Shown here piece by piece: positions 12,282 through 23,993 of a stretch of 64,000 nt of DNA. The notes beneath the pieces are model-generated. The model ran no database searches. It had not been told where the DNA came from and was given only the letters and a program-made list of their open reading frames with translations. Every line of letters starts with the position of its first letter. The first letter of the stretch is position 1. Location: NCBI GenBank assembly GCA_018907035.1, contig JACCIC010000190.1, positions 248,001-312,000 of the forward strand, written 5' to 3'. Made by a program: the position numbers and the translations under genes. The stretch comes from Sycobia sp. Sy_11 (taxonomy: Eukaryota; Arthropoda; Insecta; Hymenoptera; Epichrysomallidae).

Positions 12282-12540
12282 ATTAACAAACAGTAAACAA
12301 ACACAAGAATATAACAAATTAAATGTGTATTACCAATAATATTAATTTAAATAAATTTAAATTGTAACCAATCTAGAAAACTGGTGATGTTCTTTTACAA
12401 TATATAAAAGTGCGTTACGTCAGGAGCGCGATTGAATCTCGATACTCGTCGAGGAAGAGTACCTCCTAGGTAATGAAATGAATCGACAATCACCGACCTA
12501 CCGATCCTTTTCATTTTTCAGTGAAAACTCTTCTACGCGT
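12282..12540. repeat. Duplicated block 2, SOCS-locus copy
   Basis: From a-t-t-a-a-c-a-a-a-c-a-g-t this block matches 53869-54135 over its whole length. Its first 130 bp or so also match 44928-45057. In the copies at 44.9 and 53.9 kb the block directly follows the GC-rich repeat. Here it follows unrelated intron DNA. Confidence 0.8.
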
Positions 12541-13155
12541 TAAAAGAAGACACGTTTACTCCAAAGAAAGAGTTATAAAATGACAATCTCAGAAGATTCA
12601 GTGTACATGACTCTATAAAGTTAGTTTTGTTTCATTTGGAACATAATAAGGAAAACCGACAGAAAAAACGATTAAATTCGAGACATATTAAAATTAATTC
12701 AGAGCAAGGACGCTCCTTTTCTCCGAATTAAATTATTATAATACTCTAACACAATTTATAACAGACAGACTGTTGAAATTGCAAGATATGTCAATAGATA
12801 ACTTCTCGACCAAATTATTTATTTATAATAATTTATGTAAGAAACACTTGACAGCGGTTATTTTTTAAAGAATAAGTTTATTTATTCGTATCAACATGTA
12901 GGTCTTCTGATATCACTAAGGTGCACGTTCAAGTGACATAAAAACGAGAAAGCAAAGTAAAAATGTCAATTCACTTACTTTCGTGTAAATAGACGAACCG
13001 AGCCGTGTCAATAAATATAAGTAAATTTAAAAGAATAGAAAGCTAAAATAACCTAATTAGATTAGATTGAATATTATAGAAGACTACAATAACAAAATTA
13101 GAACAAAGTTTGATTAACCGAAAAGAAGAGGGGACACTGAGTGTTATGTAATTGG

Positions 13156-13158
<3 letters not shown>

Positions 13159-13211
<53 letters not shown>
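13159..13211. repeat. (TA)n microsatellite
   Basis: A TA dinucleotide run, followed by two copies of a 21-bp unit (13212-13232, 13233-13253). Confidence 0.95.
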
Positions 13212-13214
<3 letters not shown>

Positions 13215-13279
13215 AAATATATTTATAATTTTGTTAAATATATTTATAATTTTGTTATTTCAGATTTATGTTAACAGTC

Positions 13280-13385
13280 CCAAAATATAAACTGAAGCTG
13301 TTCGAGACGTTGAATGATAGCATATACATCGAATCAGTAATGGTAGTAGAGCAGTCAGATTGTCCTTTACTAACAGTAGTATTTT
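13280..13385 (+). repeat. Possible Penelope-type terminal fragment
   Basis: Contains a-t-a-a-a-c, then t-t-c-g-a-g-a-c-g-t-t and c-a-g-a-t-t-g-t-c-c-t-t-t-a-c, in the same order as the stretch 23830-23925 after the Penelope relic. Similarity is partial, so the assignment is tentative. Confidence 0.35.
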
Positions 13386-16300
13386 GAATAATTTGTATTT
13401 ATATTTCAGATTCTACGGGGGTGACCAGAAACAAGGACAGTCTCCCATTAATTAATGATTTAATTATAAATATATTATAAATTAATTATTTAATTATTTA
13501 ATGACCTAATTATACATATATATTTCATGATTTCATTATAAATAGATTACTTTATGCGATTGTAAGACCGATGAAAACATTTCACAGTTTCGCTTACAAC
13601 AATCGACTTAAATACAATTTTCAAGACAAATAATTTTTTATATTGAATATGAAGGTTTCTAAAGAAATAACGGATGCGTGACAGATGTGCAATTTGATGT
13701 TGATAGTATAAGCTTGAAAATAGGATACCACTTTTTGATACATCTAATCCATAACCATTTTAGTTTTAATCCCACCGTTGAAAGAAACAAGGATTTAAAT
13801 TTTTTTTGACATATTACTGGTCTTTGCCGTGTTCGCTCGACTTTGCCTCGTTTCCCTTCGTTTGACCTCCTTTTTTCTCGCTCGCAGGCAATGACTCTCT
13901 TTTCTGAGCCCTGATTGGCTCACAGGCATACGCCCGTACTGCGAAAACTATTAAAAATGGACCTAGATGAATATTAATATTTACACATAACTTTTCCTTT
14001 CTGATAGCATGCTGCTAATATGAGCAGTTATATCTGGGACACCGTGTATATATAAATTTATATAATAAAATGCATCTATTAAAGTAAACAATTTATTTAC
14101 CCTCCATTTTTCATCTTTCAGCGATATGCAATTTGTAAAAATTATCTTAAAAATCATATATAGGCATGTAAAACTAGTATACCAAATTCCAAAGTACGTT
14201 GTCTTGGATTTTTATGAAGAAATTGATGTTCTTCATCTACGAAACCAATGCCCTGAATATATTACAGCATTGATATTGTAATTGTATTATAACACTTTTA
14301 TTACTAAGTACTTTACATATGTCAAAAATATATATTAGAATGAACTTTATACAAAGTATTACAAATCATAGTAAATATTATGCAATTTATTACGTATGTA
14401 TAATGTATTACTTAAAATTTAAAATGTAAAATATAATTGAATTTTATATTTTTAATCATACTTTTACACGCATTACCTCGCCACTGTTATTGATAGAATC
14501 ATATGAAATTTAACTTTACATTTATTCATGTTTATCGATTTTGAATTTCTAATCTTCGGATTGAATAAGCTTATTCGACTCTTTTGGAAATTGCATCATG
14601 ATGGGACTGCAAAATCTCGTGGATGAGCTAGATTATTTCAAACCACTATCTATTTTGTTACATCAAGCAGTTGCAATGAAGAACAAAACAAATGTTCATC
14701 ATTCCTCACGTTTTGGCCATCTCTGCTTATGCGGATTCATAGATATTTCATCAAATTCATATCTTAATATCATAAATAAATTTCTATTTTATATTTTGGC
14801 AATGGTAACATTAAGAATTTGAATAATCTTTGAGCTGTATGATTCAGTAATTCCTATAAGGATACTTCACAAGTATGTTCGCTTACTGGTATATTTGTAG
14901 GATGCGTTGAATCTTTAGCCTTTAAAACCTGTAATTGATTAATTACATCTAATTAAAATTTGTTCATTTATAATAGAACATAGAATAAAGCAGCTGATTA
15001 AACGTTAAATATTTAATGTAATTCGAAATATTCAAATATAATTATATTTAAAAGAATCATTGTAAACAATTAATATAACACTTGACTTACTTCTGCATAC
15101 GGAGGATAAATATTAACATTGTGATTGAGAACAGGTATTTTCATTTGCATACAAGCATTTTAATTAATTTAATTTCTATAAATAATGCTATAGCTTCCTT
15201 CATTGTGATTCTGATCGGCGTATTGATTGATTTGTACTACTTGAAATTGCACCTTTTGATTTTGAAATAATATCTGTACGAGATACATTTTCGATAATAT
15301 CACAAATAACTATTTTTTGCATTTCTTCAAATACATTTTCGTATAATAAAACATCTAAGAATCAACATTTTTAAAAAAATGTTTTGAAATATAACTATTA
15401 ATTAATCGGTCAAATTTTTATGACTATGAAACGTAGGGGAGAAATGTTTTCTACCTTTAATTTATTGAATCGGTTCTTCTTTATATATATAGTAATAAGA
15501 ATTTCAAAATATTTATTTAACCAGTTATGATATTTAGTTTCAAAGTCTTGGATTTTTTAATTCACTTAAATCGTTTATTTTAAATTTTAAAACATTATAA
15601 AATACATTATATAGTTTCTTCTTAATTTGAATTATAATAATATCCTTCGGATTAATATCAAATTCATTTAAAATGAACCGAAGCACATTTTCTTTTCTTT
15701 TCACTTCACTGTACACTCCACATTTATACACATTGTAAATATAGCTATTTTTTAAAAACTAATTTAAACATGGTTATTTTATATTAACATTTTCTTTACA
15801 AGTTGAAAATAAAAAAATATACCTATTATGCACCCTTGAAAAATTACAATCTGACTAATACTCTTAACTAAATCTAGGTACTGTTTTAAAGAAAAAACTT
15901 ATTATTTTATTCTGTTAACTCTAAGCATTTTAAGAATTTTTTATTATTAATTCCTTAAAATTTGTGTCCGCTATTTTAGTTTTTTGAAAATCTGACTACA
16001 CATTCGTGATCAGTGATCCTAAAACCCTTTAATCCACCTGTAGACATTAATTTTCATTTTGAAGTTGTCTTAGGATTAATTTATTAATTAAGGATGAAAT
16101 CAAAATGTCTTAAACACACCACAACTTTTAAATAAAAATATAGACATTTTTTCAAAAAAATTCCATGCATATCTAAAGTCTAACAGTATATTGGGACCTG
16201 TGAGATAAAAACAAGAAAAAGACGATTGGGCTGTTTTTTATTAAATAATATGTAAAAAAATTTTTAAAAATCCTTGTTTATTTGAAACTGTTATGGATTA

Positions 16301-16589
16301 GATGCATCAAAAAGCGGTATCTTATTTTTAAGTTTATAATAACAATATCAATTGGCAACATCAATCCAGTATTCCGCTTATAAAATCATATTTATGTTTG
16401 GGTTTTTCCATTTTCCCTGACTTTCCGACCACTGTGTGCCGTTTTTCGATAGATGGCTGCAGCGGTAAGTTTAGATTCAAATAGGCCGGTTGAAAATTTC
16501 ATGCAGTATGTTTGGACATCTGCCAACATATCGGCAACACCATATTAATGAATTTGTATTTGTATTAGAAGTGTAGTCTCAATCGAAGA

Positions 16590-17455
16590 TGTAAGTTTTC
16601 GAACCATATTCTTGTCCTTTGCGGGAGTGTTGATTTTTTGAGCCGCAGTTTTGATATCGAGGTTCGGCATGGCGGCGGAAGGGAAAATGTTTCGAATTGG
16701 AGGTATTACTAGCTAAGAACTCGTACGAAATACAAGAAGAATTAGCAGAATTATTGGGAATCATCCAACAAATAATTTTGAAACGCCTGAAAGCCATGAG
16801 AATGACTCGGATGCAAGGAAATCTGGTTCTATACAAATTGAAGCCGTGAGATGTTGACTGGTGTCTTTTTATTCTTGTGAACAGTTACTTCAAATACAGA
16901 AGCAGAAGATATTTCTACATCCCATTGTAGCTACCGAAGAAAAATGGTTCAACTACAATAATCTCAAGCGCAGAAAATTATGGGGAATGCGCAGAAATAC
17001 CTCCGCATGGACGCCCAGGCTGATTATTCATGGTACCAAAGGTATGATCTGTATTTGGTGGGATCAGTTTAATGTGATGTATCGAACGAAATTAATGCGT
17101 TTCAGCCGAGCATTGAAGGAGAAACGGCCACAGTGCCAAGAGAAACATAAGAAAGTTATCCTGTAACATGTTAATGTTCGTCCACATAATGCGAAATCCG
17201 TCAAGGCATACCTAGAACAAAGATGAGAAGTCTTACCTCACCCACCGTGGTGTCCAGATATTGCTTCTTCCGACTACAATTTGTTCCCATCGATGGGACC
17301 TTACCTAATTAATCAGCATTTCCACTCTTATGAAGTCAAAGTATGGATCAATTCTGGATCGCCTCAAAAGACCCATCGTTTTTTCGAGATGATATCTGAT
17401 AATTGTCAAAAATATGGCAAAAGTGGTGGCTGGTCACGGATAGTGCTTTGAATCA
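16590..17455 (+). pseudogene. mariner transposase relic with lost catalytic residues
   Basis: The plus strand encodes a mauritiana-like mariner. The 16861-17166 frame carries S-C-E-Q-L-L-Q, then an altered first block (A-T-E-E-K-W-F in place of T-G-D-E-K-W), then I-W-W-D-Q-F. The second block reads H-V-N-V-R-P-H instead of H-D-N-A-R-P-H. The third is W-C-P-D-I-A-S-S-D-Y-N-L-F. Two of the three catalytic Asp are therefore replaced, in addition to stops near 17164 and 17224 and frameshifts. The helix-turn-helix region is detectable near 16700-16830 in a different frame. The copy is old. Confidence 0.85.
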
Positions 17456-19084
17456 TAAACAACAATGACTTTTTAAGAAAAAAGCTTCAAATTTTCGAAC
17501 AAATCTGCGAACGCAAAGTTATGCATTTATCTAAATTTAAAATTTACACTTGAAGCCAAAGATAATCATTTTTTCAATTTATTACATCCAACATTGATTA
17601 AAATTGATGGAAAACTTAGAACTGATCGGTAACAAAAGTCATCTGCTACTAATAGATTAATTAATTTCAAATCTAATTACACTATTCAAAAAAGAAAAAT
17701 ATTATTTTAACCAAATTAACCACACGATTAAATTTTGTGACGTTTGTTTTCACAAAAAATATAAATATATTGTAATACAAATATTGCTATACAATGACAA
17801 TTCCATCAAATTTTTCAATAAAAATAGGAAAAGTAGAATCAAAAAATGAAATACTTGCATGATATTAACAATATTTCAAATCATAACAATAATAAAAAAT
17901 ATGCACTACTCTCATTATTAATAAAAATTTAGATCAAATAATTCAAGTAGGGAAGGGTTTTACGAATTAATGGATACATTTGGTGTTATTTATAAAATTA
18001 ATTATAAAAATTTTACTGTTCCCTGTATTTCTGAAAATATACGTAATTTAAATATCCAAGTAAAAGAATATATTATAAAATAATATTTCATTCATTATAA
18101 GATAAGTGGCAAGCAAATATTAATATATATGATATTTATAGTATTATTGGTGTACGTGCAGTACGCCAACTAACTGAGAATTACTAGTGTTTATAAGGGC
18201 ATTGTATTTTTTTTCTGTACTATTTTCATATTTTTTATTAAATTTTTATTATTAATAAATTATTTATAAATTTTTTTGTGCTTGATTAATGAAAAAACAT
18301 ATGACTCCTGTAGGCGTCATCCCGATCCCCTAAGGGTTAAAAGTCCAATATATGCATATTTAAATTAGCAACGTTTTTTTATTTCAAGTTAATTTTGTAT
18401 AATGTACCACCCTGAAAATATCGATTTGAAAAATTCTATATGGGTCATTTTTTCATAGTAATTGCACAGACTTCGTGAAAAAATTTCGATATTACAGAAT
18501 CGCCTAAATTTTTCACAGCTTCTATATAAAAAATTAATAAATGCCTATTTTAGAATTTTGCTGGAAAGTTTTTTTTTGGACTTATGAATTAAATGAATGA
18601 ATGAAAAATATCCACTTATGAAATGTTAAAAAATTGGTAAATTTACTCTGAAACCTTCGTACTTAAAAATGCATCGTCTCAAACTATCTTATTCGCACCT
18701 ATTTCGAATTTTTTCATCCAAATACTTTGTTATGTAAACTTTGACAACGAATATAAGAAGAAATGTTAATTTTATAAAACTTATATATAAACAAATTACT
18801 TGTTTTAATAATTATAACCTGCCCGCGTCCAACTGAAATCGAATGTAATAAATGACATTTTGTTCTGTATTCTTTCATCTACAAAATCCACTTTAAAAAA
18901 AGATGGCATCTCTATTCGATTAAAAATTATTTAAATATTTCTAAGTATAATTATGAGGCAGGCCGGCGCGTAATGTACTCTATACTTCTAAATCGCGCAG
19001 TAATAGGAAAATCAACATTAAAAAGCCTTTTAATTATTCTACTTATAAACCTAATCAATAAATACATTAAAACCGTAATATTAC
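17456..19084. other. AT-rich intronic DNA, no gene seen
   Basis: No coding similarity. A TTAA at 18337-18340 is preceded by c-c-c-c-t-a-a-g-g-g, which could be one end of a piggyBac-like repeat. No matching second end was found. Confidence 0.4.
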
Positions 19085-19530
19085 ATAATGAATAGTGGAT
19101 GGGAAATTCTACCTCACTCGCCTTTCAGTCTAGACTTGACACCATCTGGCTACCTCTTTTTTTTATATTTAACGTCGCTCTATTTATGCTTCCACATATT
19201 GGTGCTAATCAGCGACGGAGGTCTACGATGTGTTTGTAAACAACGCACATGTAAATTATTACAGCGATGCTTGTGTCAATCGGCCGAGACCGGGATTTGA
19301 ACTCGGATCACCAAGATACTAGTCCTTCGCACTAGCGATCGAGCCATCGTAAACCTTCTGACTACCTCTTGTTCTGATCAATGCAAAACGCTCTTACGGA
19401 AGTACGCTTCATTTCAGTAGAGGGAATCAAAAATTTGATTGCTGCATTCTTAGGTTTGAAAGACGAAAAAGTTTTTTGGTCCAGAATTCATAAATTGCTA
19501 GAAAGATGATGGAAACTTACTTGCACACCG
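19085..19530 (+). pseudogene. mariner transposase 3' relic, split by a SINE
   Basis: The first part (19088-19158) encodes G-W-E-I-L-P-H-S-P-F-S-L-D-L-T-P-S-G-Y-L-F. This is the third catalytic block with its Asp changed to Gly. The coding match resumes after the SINE at 19371: S-M-Q-N-A-L, then I-K-N-L-I-A-A-F-L-G, then I-H-K-L-L-E-R, the normal C-terminal order of a mariner transposase. Only the last third of the gene is present, with several stops. Confidence 0.8.
19159..19356 (-). mobile_element. tRNA-derived SINE flanked by a 14-bp target duplication
   Basis: The element is in minus orientation. Its head, near 19350-19270, carries an A-box-like T-G-G-C-T-C-G-A-T-C-G-C-T-A-G and a B-box-like G-A-G-T-T-C-A-A-A-T-C-C-C, the RNA polymerase III internal promoter pattern. 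Its 3' end is a T run on the plus strand (19157-19164), that is, a poly-A tail. It is flanked by t-c-t-g-g-c-t-a-c-c-t-c-t-t at 19145-19158 and a copy with one mismatch at 19357-19370. The mariner reading continues across this junction, which fixes the boundaries. Length is about 198 bp. Mobilisation by a LINE is the usual route for such elements and is inferred. Confidence 0.85.
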
Positions 19531-19550
19531 AATAAAGAATGAATATTTAA

Positions 19551-20347
19551 AGATTTTAGCAATTAATAGTTTTTCTAAGATGCACTTTCAAATTAGTTTA
19601 GAAAATAAAATGTGAATGGCACAAGTTCAACATAGATGTTATTAATATAGTCTGAGTTAATCAATTTGAAGTATCAAGATGTTAGAGTATATTTACAAAA
19701 CTTTTAACATTTGTGTTGTATTAAAAAAAAAATTTCAAGCAATATATTACAATAGGCGTCGATTATTTCTACATATAGAAGCTATAAAAAAATTTCAAAC
19801 GATTATAAAATTGCAAGTTCAGATTAGTGTACGATTTATAAAACAATGATATATAAATATTTACACACACACGCACAGACATGCGCGCGCGCACGCACAC
19901 ATTAAAAATAATATCGAATGGCTCCGACTAGAGCATGAAGCTTATCAACGATGCGAAGAGAGATGGCAGATGAGAAAAGAGAAAAAACGAGAGCGCAGGT
20001 AGGAGATTATTTTTTCAAATACAGGAAGATGCATGCAAAAAATTATATTAATCATGGACTCCTGTATATTGTTGTTTCAAAGAAGCAGCAAAAGGCTGAA
20101 TACTAGCTGAATCTGATACCAAAGCGCGAAACACCATGGCGCACACTCCATAATATCAGGTCGACCATTACTATTAACGAATAAAAATTATAAGCATTTC
20201 TTTATAATTATCGACGCTTTTATAAATTCTACATCGGTTCTTTGTAGTAAATCTAAAGACACCAAGAAGATTCTACTGAATATATTTAAATTACTAACTA
20301 TTTTTATCGTCCTTACAGTCTTTATACAATAATATACTATGATAATA
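19551..20347. other. AT-rich intronic DNA, no gene seen
   Basis: Contains a CA/CG-type dinucleotide tract at 19861-19900 and a short purine-rich stretch near 19950-20000. No coding similarity was found. Confidence 0.4.
19861..19900. repeat. CA/CG dinucleotide tract
   Basis: A mixed a-c/g-c alternating purine-pyrimidine tract. Confidence 0.85.
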
Positions 20348-21633
20348 TCAGGTATGTGAATAAGTCTTTCCCGTTTTTTTTCAAATTTTGAGCCTTTATT
20401 GTGAAAAAATGGTTACAAATGAATTATTGAAAGTATTGGCCATCGCTAGCTACAACTTTTTCCCATCTTTCTGGCAACATACAAATTCCGTTGCGAAAAA
20501 ATTCGACCGGTTTGGCCTCTATCCAGTCATCCACCCATTTTTTGGCTTCCTCGTAGGAATGGAAGTGCTGGTCAGCCAGGCCATGCGTCATCGATCTGAA
20601 GAGATGGTGATCAGACGGAGCAACGTCTGGACTATACGGCGGGTGGGGTAGGACTTCCCATTTGAGTGTTTCTAAGTATGTTTTCACCGGCGGTGCAACA
20701 TGTGGGCGAGCATTGTCATGTTGCAAAATAACTTTGTCGTGCCTGTCGGAGTATTGTGGCCGTTTTTCTCGCAGTGCGCAGCTCAAACGCATCAATTGTC
20801 GTCGATAGACCTCGCCTGTGATCCTTTCATTCGGTTTCAGAAGCTCATAGTAAACCACACCTAGCTGGTCCCACCATATACAGAGCATGAGCTTGGCGCC
20901 ATGAATATTTGGCTTGGCCGTCGATGATGATGCATGGCCGGGTAGTCCCCATGATTTTCTTCGCTTCGGATTATCGTAACGTATCCACTTTTCATCGCCA
21001 GTCACGATACGATGCAGAAAACCCTTTCTTTTATGTCGCTGAAGCAGCTGTTCGCAAGTGAAAAAACGCCGTTCGACGTCTCTCAGCTTCAGTTCGTACG
21101 GCACCCAATTTCCTTGCTTTTGGATCATTCCCATGGCTTTCAAACGCTTGGAAATGGTTGTTCGGTCAACTCCCAATGCTTCAGCAAGTTCTTCTTGCGT
21201 TTGACAAGAATCTTCGTCAAGCAAAGTCGCCAATTCTCGATCTTCAAAGATTTGCGGCCGCCCAGAACGCTCCTTGTCTTCCACGTCGAAATCACCGCTT
21301 TTGAAGCGTCGAAACCATCCGCGAACACTTGAATCATCGACACAACCTTCTCCATAAGCCTCCTGAAGCAATCGATGCGTCTCAGCAGCAGATTTCTTCA
21401 AATTGAACCAATAAAGTGAAACTTCCCGCAAATGACGTCGACTCGGCTCAAATTTCGACATTTTCACGATATAAAAAATTTATGATGCGAAAAATTTTTA
21501 ACTAATGTGTTAGTATGGAATTGTTGACATATGAATAAGCTTTGATTATGACATATGTAACCATTGAATACTCGCACAGTATTGGTGGCACCAGCTCTTA
21601 CAAAAAACGGGAAAGACTTATTCACACTCCTAA
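20348..21633 (-). mobile_element. Complete mariner element
   Basis: This 1286-bp element is flanked by the TA target duplication at 20346-20347 and 21634-21635. Its imperfect inverted ends share the core G-T-G-A-A-T-A-A-G-T-C-T-T-T-C-C-C-G. The transposase gene occupies most of it on the minus strand, leaving short untranslated flanks. Length, TA flanks and inverted ends match a canonical mariner. A deletion derivative of the same subfamily lies at 32168-32748. Confidence 0.97.
20424..21467 (-). CDS. Mariner transposase, intact
   Basis: An uninterrupted frame of 347 codons. Starting at the third residue (M-S-K-F) would give 345, the usual mariner length. The N-terminal half holds the paired helix-turn-helix DNA-binding region (around residues 10-110), followed by the W-V-P-Y-E-L linker motif at 121-126. 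The catalytic triad is D158 (T-G-D-E-K-W), D251 (H-D-N-A-R-P-H) and D286 (S-P-D-V-A-P-S-D-H-H-L-F). I count 34 residues between the last two, giving the D,D34D mariner signature. The C-terminal L-P-E-R-W-E-K and A-S-D-G-Q-Y-F blocks are present. The sequence is closer to the mauritiana group than to irritans. It should cut and paste DNA bearing the matching inverted ends into TA sites. Activity is inferred from integrity. Confidence 0.96.
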   Translation of the reverse strand: MKMSKFEPSRRHLREVSLYWFNLKKSAAETHRLLQEAYGEGCVDDSSVRGWFRRFKSGDFDVEDKERSGRPQIFEDRELATLLDEDSCQTQEELAEALGVDRTTISKRLKAMGMIQKQGNWVPYELKLRDVERRFFTCEQLLQRHKRKGFLHRIVTGDEKWIRYDNPKRRKSWGLPGHASSSTAKPNIHGAKLMLCIWWDQLGVVYYELLKPNERITGEVYRRQLMRLSCALREKRPQYSDRHDKVILQHDNARPHVAPPVKTYLETLKWEVLPHPPYSPDVAPSDHHLFRSMTHGLADQHFHSYEEAKKWVDDWIEAKPVEFFRNGICMLPERWEKVVASDGQYFQ

Positions 21634-21635
21634 TA

Positions 21636-22060
21636 TAATGTCGGTCAGTCTGTCATTGTTTATCATTACCGTTGTAGAATCTGAAATGCAAATATTACTA
21701 AAAATAAAATTAAATGTAATTAAAAATTAAAAATAAAAGAATTTATATTCTATGTAAGTAAAGGATAATCTGACTAACCCCATCACCTTAAATTTAAATT
21801 TACCTTAAAAAACCTAAACTAAAATAAAAGTGTAACATTTTATATGTCTTATTCAAGTGACCATTTTTCTATTAAGGAAATCATCGCAGACGTTCAAAAT
21901 ATTATAATTAGCTTTAATCGTGATATAAAAAGAGAAGTAGAAATTCATTAGTAAAAGTAATAAATAATGCTAAAAAAAATAAATTTCATTATTTTTTAAG
22001 TAGTAATATCATACATGAATATCAAATAGCGAAGAATTTCTTAAAAGAGAACACAAACAT
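21636..22060. other. AT-rich spacer between mariner and Penelope relic
   Basis: No gene seen. The right part may be the decayed N-terminal region of the Penelope element, but no motif supports this. Confidence 0.4.
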
Positions 22061-23163
22061 ATTATTCCAACTTGCAGACAAAGGAAATGAAACAGTAACA
22101 TCAGATAAAAAGTAACAGATAAATCCAATTTATAAGAAAACACAACTTATAAGAAAATTGGTCATGCTTATATTAAGAGAAAACAGAGTAAACTAAAAGA
22201 ATTATTCAAAGAATGGAAAACCAAATCTTATATTAATGATAGTACATTTAAATATTGAACATGTGAAAATAGCAGAGAAACTAAATGTTATGAGCATTCC
22301 AAACTTCATAAAGAGTAATTGACTTACTTAGAGAATAATGATATCATTAATTAATTTTCCAGAATACAAAATTATTAGTTTTTCTTGGATATATTAGTTA
22401 AAATAGTTAGAAAAACTAACTTTTATGTTAAAGATGGTTGGAGATTTTATGATACAATTAAGGTTATTATTATTTCGAATAATTATAATATGATTTGATT
22501 GGATGCAGTGTTTTTGTTTACAAATATACCATTAGACTTATTTGCAGAAATAATAGAAAAAATTAATATACACACGAAAATAACAAGTGATGAATTTATT
22601 AAAACAATAAATTTAGTTTTTAATACAATTTATTCTTTCCAAAATGTGTTTTATCAAAAAAAAATCTGACATCCAAGGGGATCACCTTTATCCACAGTCA
22701 TTGCGAATTTGGTAATGCAAAAATTAGAGAACATTGCATTGACTAAGTTCAATTTAAAACTAATCATCTATAAATGATATGTTGATGATGTCTTTATAAT
22801 TGTATCCGAAAGTTGTGTAGACGACACGGTGAATGTTTTTAATTCTATCTATGATCGAATTCAATTTATGAAAGAAATAGAGTTAAATAGTAAATTAAGT
22901 TTTTTGGACATAAATGTTATTAAAGTTAGTAATAACAGAGTAAAATTAAATTGGTATAAAAAATAATGATATAGAAATCTCATATGATCAGGTAGGTTAT
23001 TAAACTTTAACGCACACCATCAATTCAATAATAAAATGATAGGTACTATCAAGGGAGTCATTGACAGAGCAATCAAATTATCACACAACGAAGAGATCAT
23101 TTTAAATTGGTTAAAGATATATTCTTTATTAATAATTATCTAGTAAATTTTACAGAAAAAATA

Positions 23164-23228
<65 letters not shown>

Positions 23229-23575
23229 TGAATCAAATTTTCAATAATAGAAGAGAATATAGTATGAAAGATAAAAAAAAATAATCATAATTGTAAAGTT
23301 TAGAATCATACATGTTCAAAATGATGAGTAGTATACAAAATAAATTATAAAGATAGTGATAAATATTAGATAGGGAAAACAGGTAGATACTTAAAACAAT
23401 GAATATATGAACATCAGTATAATTTATGAAGTACGAATAGTCATCCTACATCAGGGTTAAAGAAACATAGGTTGGACGTTATACATTCTTTCGCTTTTGA
23501 AATTATAAATATTTTAGAACAATGTATTAACAGCAGATATCAAAGAGAAGTTCTTAAATGTATTTAAATTTTGAA
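22061..23575 (+). pseudogene. Penelope-like retroelement relic (reverse transcriptase and GIY-YIG)
   Basis: Plus-strand frames give a Penelope-type reverse transcriptase. Near 22500-22545 it reads L-D-A-V-F-L-F-T-N-I-P-L-D-L. At 22675-22760 there is a G-S-P-L-S-T-V-I-A-N-L-V-M-Q-K-L-E-like block in mixed frames. The catalytic Y-V-D-D-V-F-I-I is at about 22780-22802, then L-N-S-K-L-S-F-L-D-I. Downstream (about 23360-23570) I-G-K-T-G-R-Y-L-K-Q with Y-E-H-Q-Y-N-L and a later E-I-I-N-I-L-E fits the GIY-YIG endonuclease typical of this class. Stops and frameshifts are many, and an (AG)n tract interrupts the region between the two domains. Confidence 0.8.
23169..23222. repeat. (AG)n microsatellite
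   Basis: A pure AG run of about 54 bases inside the Penelope relic. Confidence 0.97.
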
Positions 23576-23993
23576 AAATCGGAATAATGTAAATTTAATG
23601 TTAGAGACAAGTAAATTGGAGAACACTTAACATTCGTTATTAATATAAAATTATGAATAAAAATACAATTATGTTTTATATTTTTGTTTTTGTTATATAA
23701 ACCAAGAGGGGTGGAGATTCTATAAATATTATATAAATTATTTATTTATTATATATAAATTTACTTATATGGGATGAGGGCGAAGTATATATAATAGCAT
23801 AATAGGTCTTTATTTTAATTTAGTTCTTGAAAATAAACGGGGACGGTTCGAAACGTCAGATATTAAAGGTAAGTTAATTTTGAGATGGTGAGTGCAGTCG
23901 GATTGTCCTTTACCAAAGAAAATATAGGTTATTTTATTTTTATTTTTTAATTTTTCATTTAATTTAATTTTTATTTTATTTTTAGTAGTTATT
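23576..23993 (+). other. 3' flank of the Penelope relic
   Basis: AT-rich, with g-g-t-t-c-g-a-a-a-c-g-t-c at about 23847-23859 and c-g-g-a-t-t-g-t-c-c-t-t-t-a-c at about 23897-23911. Both recur approximately at 13.3 kb, so they probably belong to the element's terminal repeat. No gene. Confidence 0.4.

Larger units (their letters stand above)
12541..16580. other. AT-rich intronic DNA with few recognisable features
   Basis: Holds a (TA)n tract at 13159-13211, a doubled 21-bp unit at 13212-13253 and a stretch at 13280-13385 resembling the 3' flank of the Penelope element at 23.8 kb. A pyrimidine-rich island lies at 13810-13890. Small frames (14598-14822, 15082-15270, 15540-15731) are AT-driven, and I do not support them as genes. 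Confidence 0.45.

Noticed and set aside
14598..15731. Three small ORFs in AT-rich intron
   Set aside because: Codon content follows base composition, no homology is recognised and no splice or repeat context is present.
19265..19345. tRNA gene on the minus strand
   Set aside because: A and B boxes are present but the stems do not form a proper cloverleaf, a poly-A-side tail and a target duplication surround it, and it interrupts a mariner. SINE fits better.
20388..20651. Plus-strand ORF opposite the mariner gene (also at 32208-32471)
   Set aside because: It is the complementary shadow of the transposase coding strand and has no family similarity of its own.
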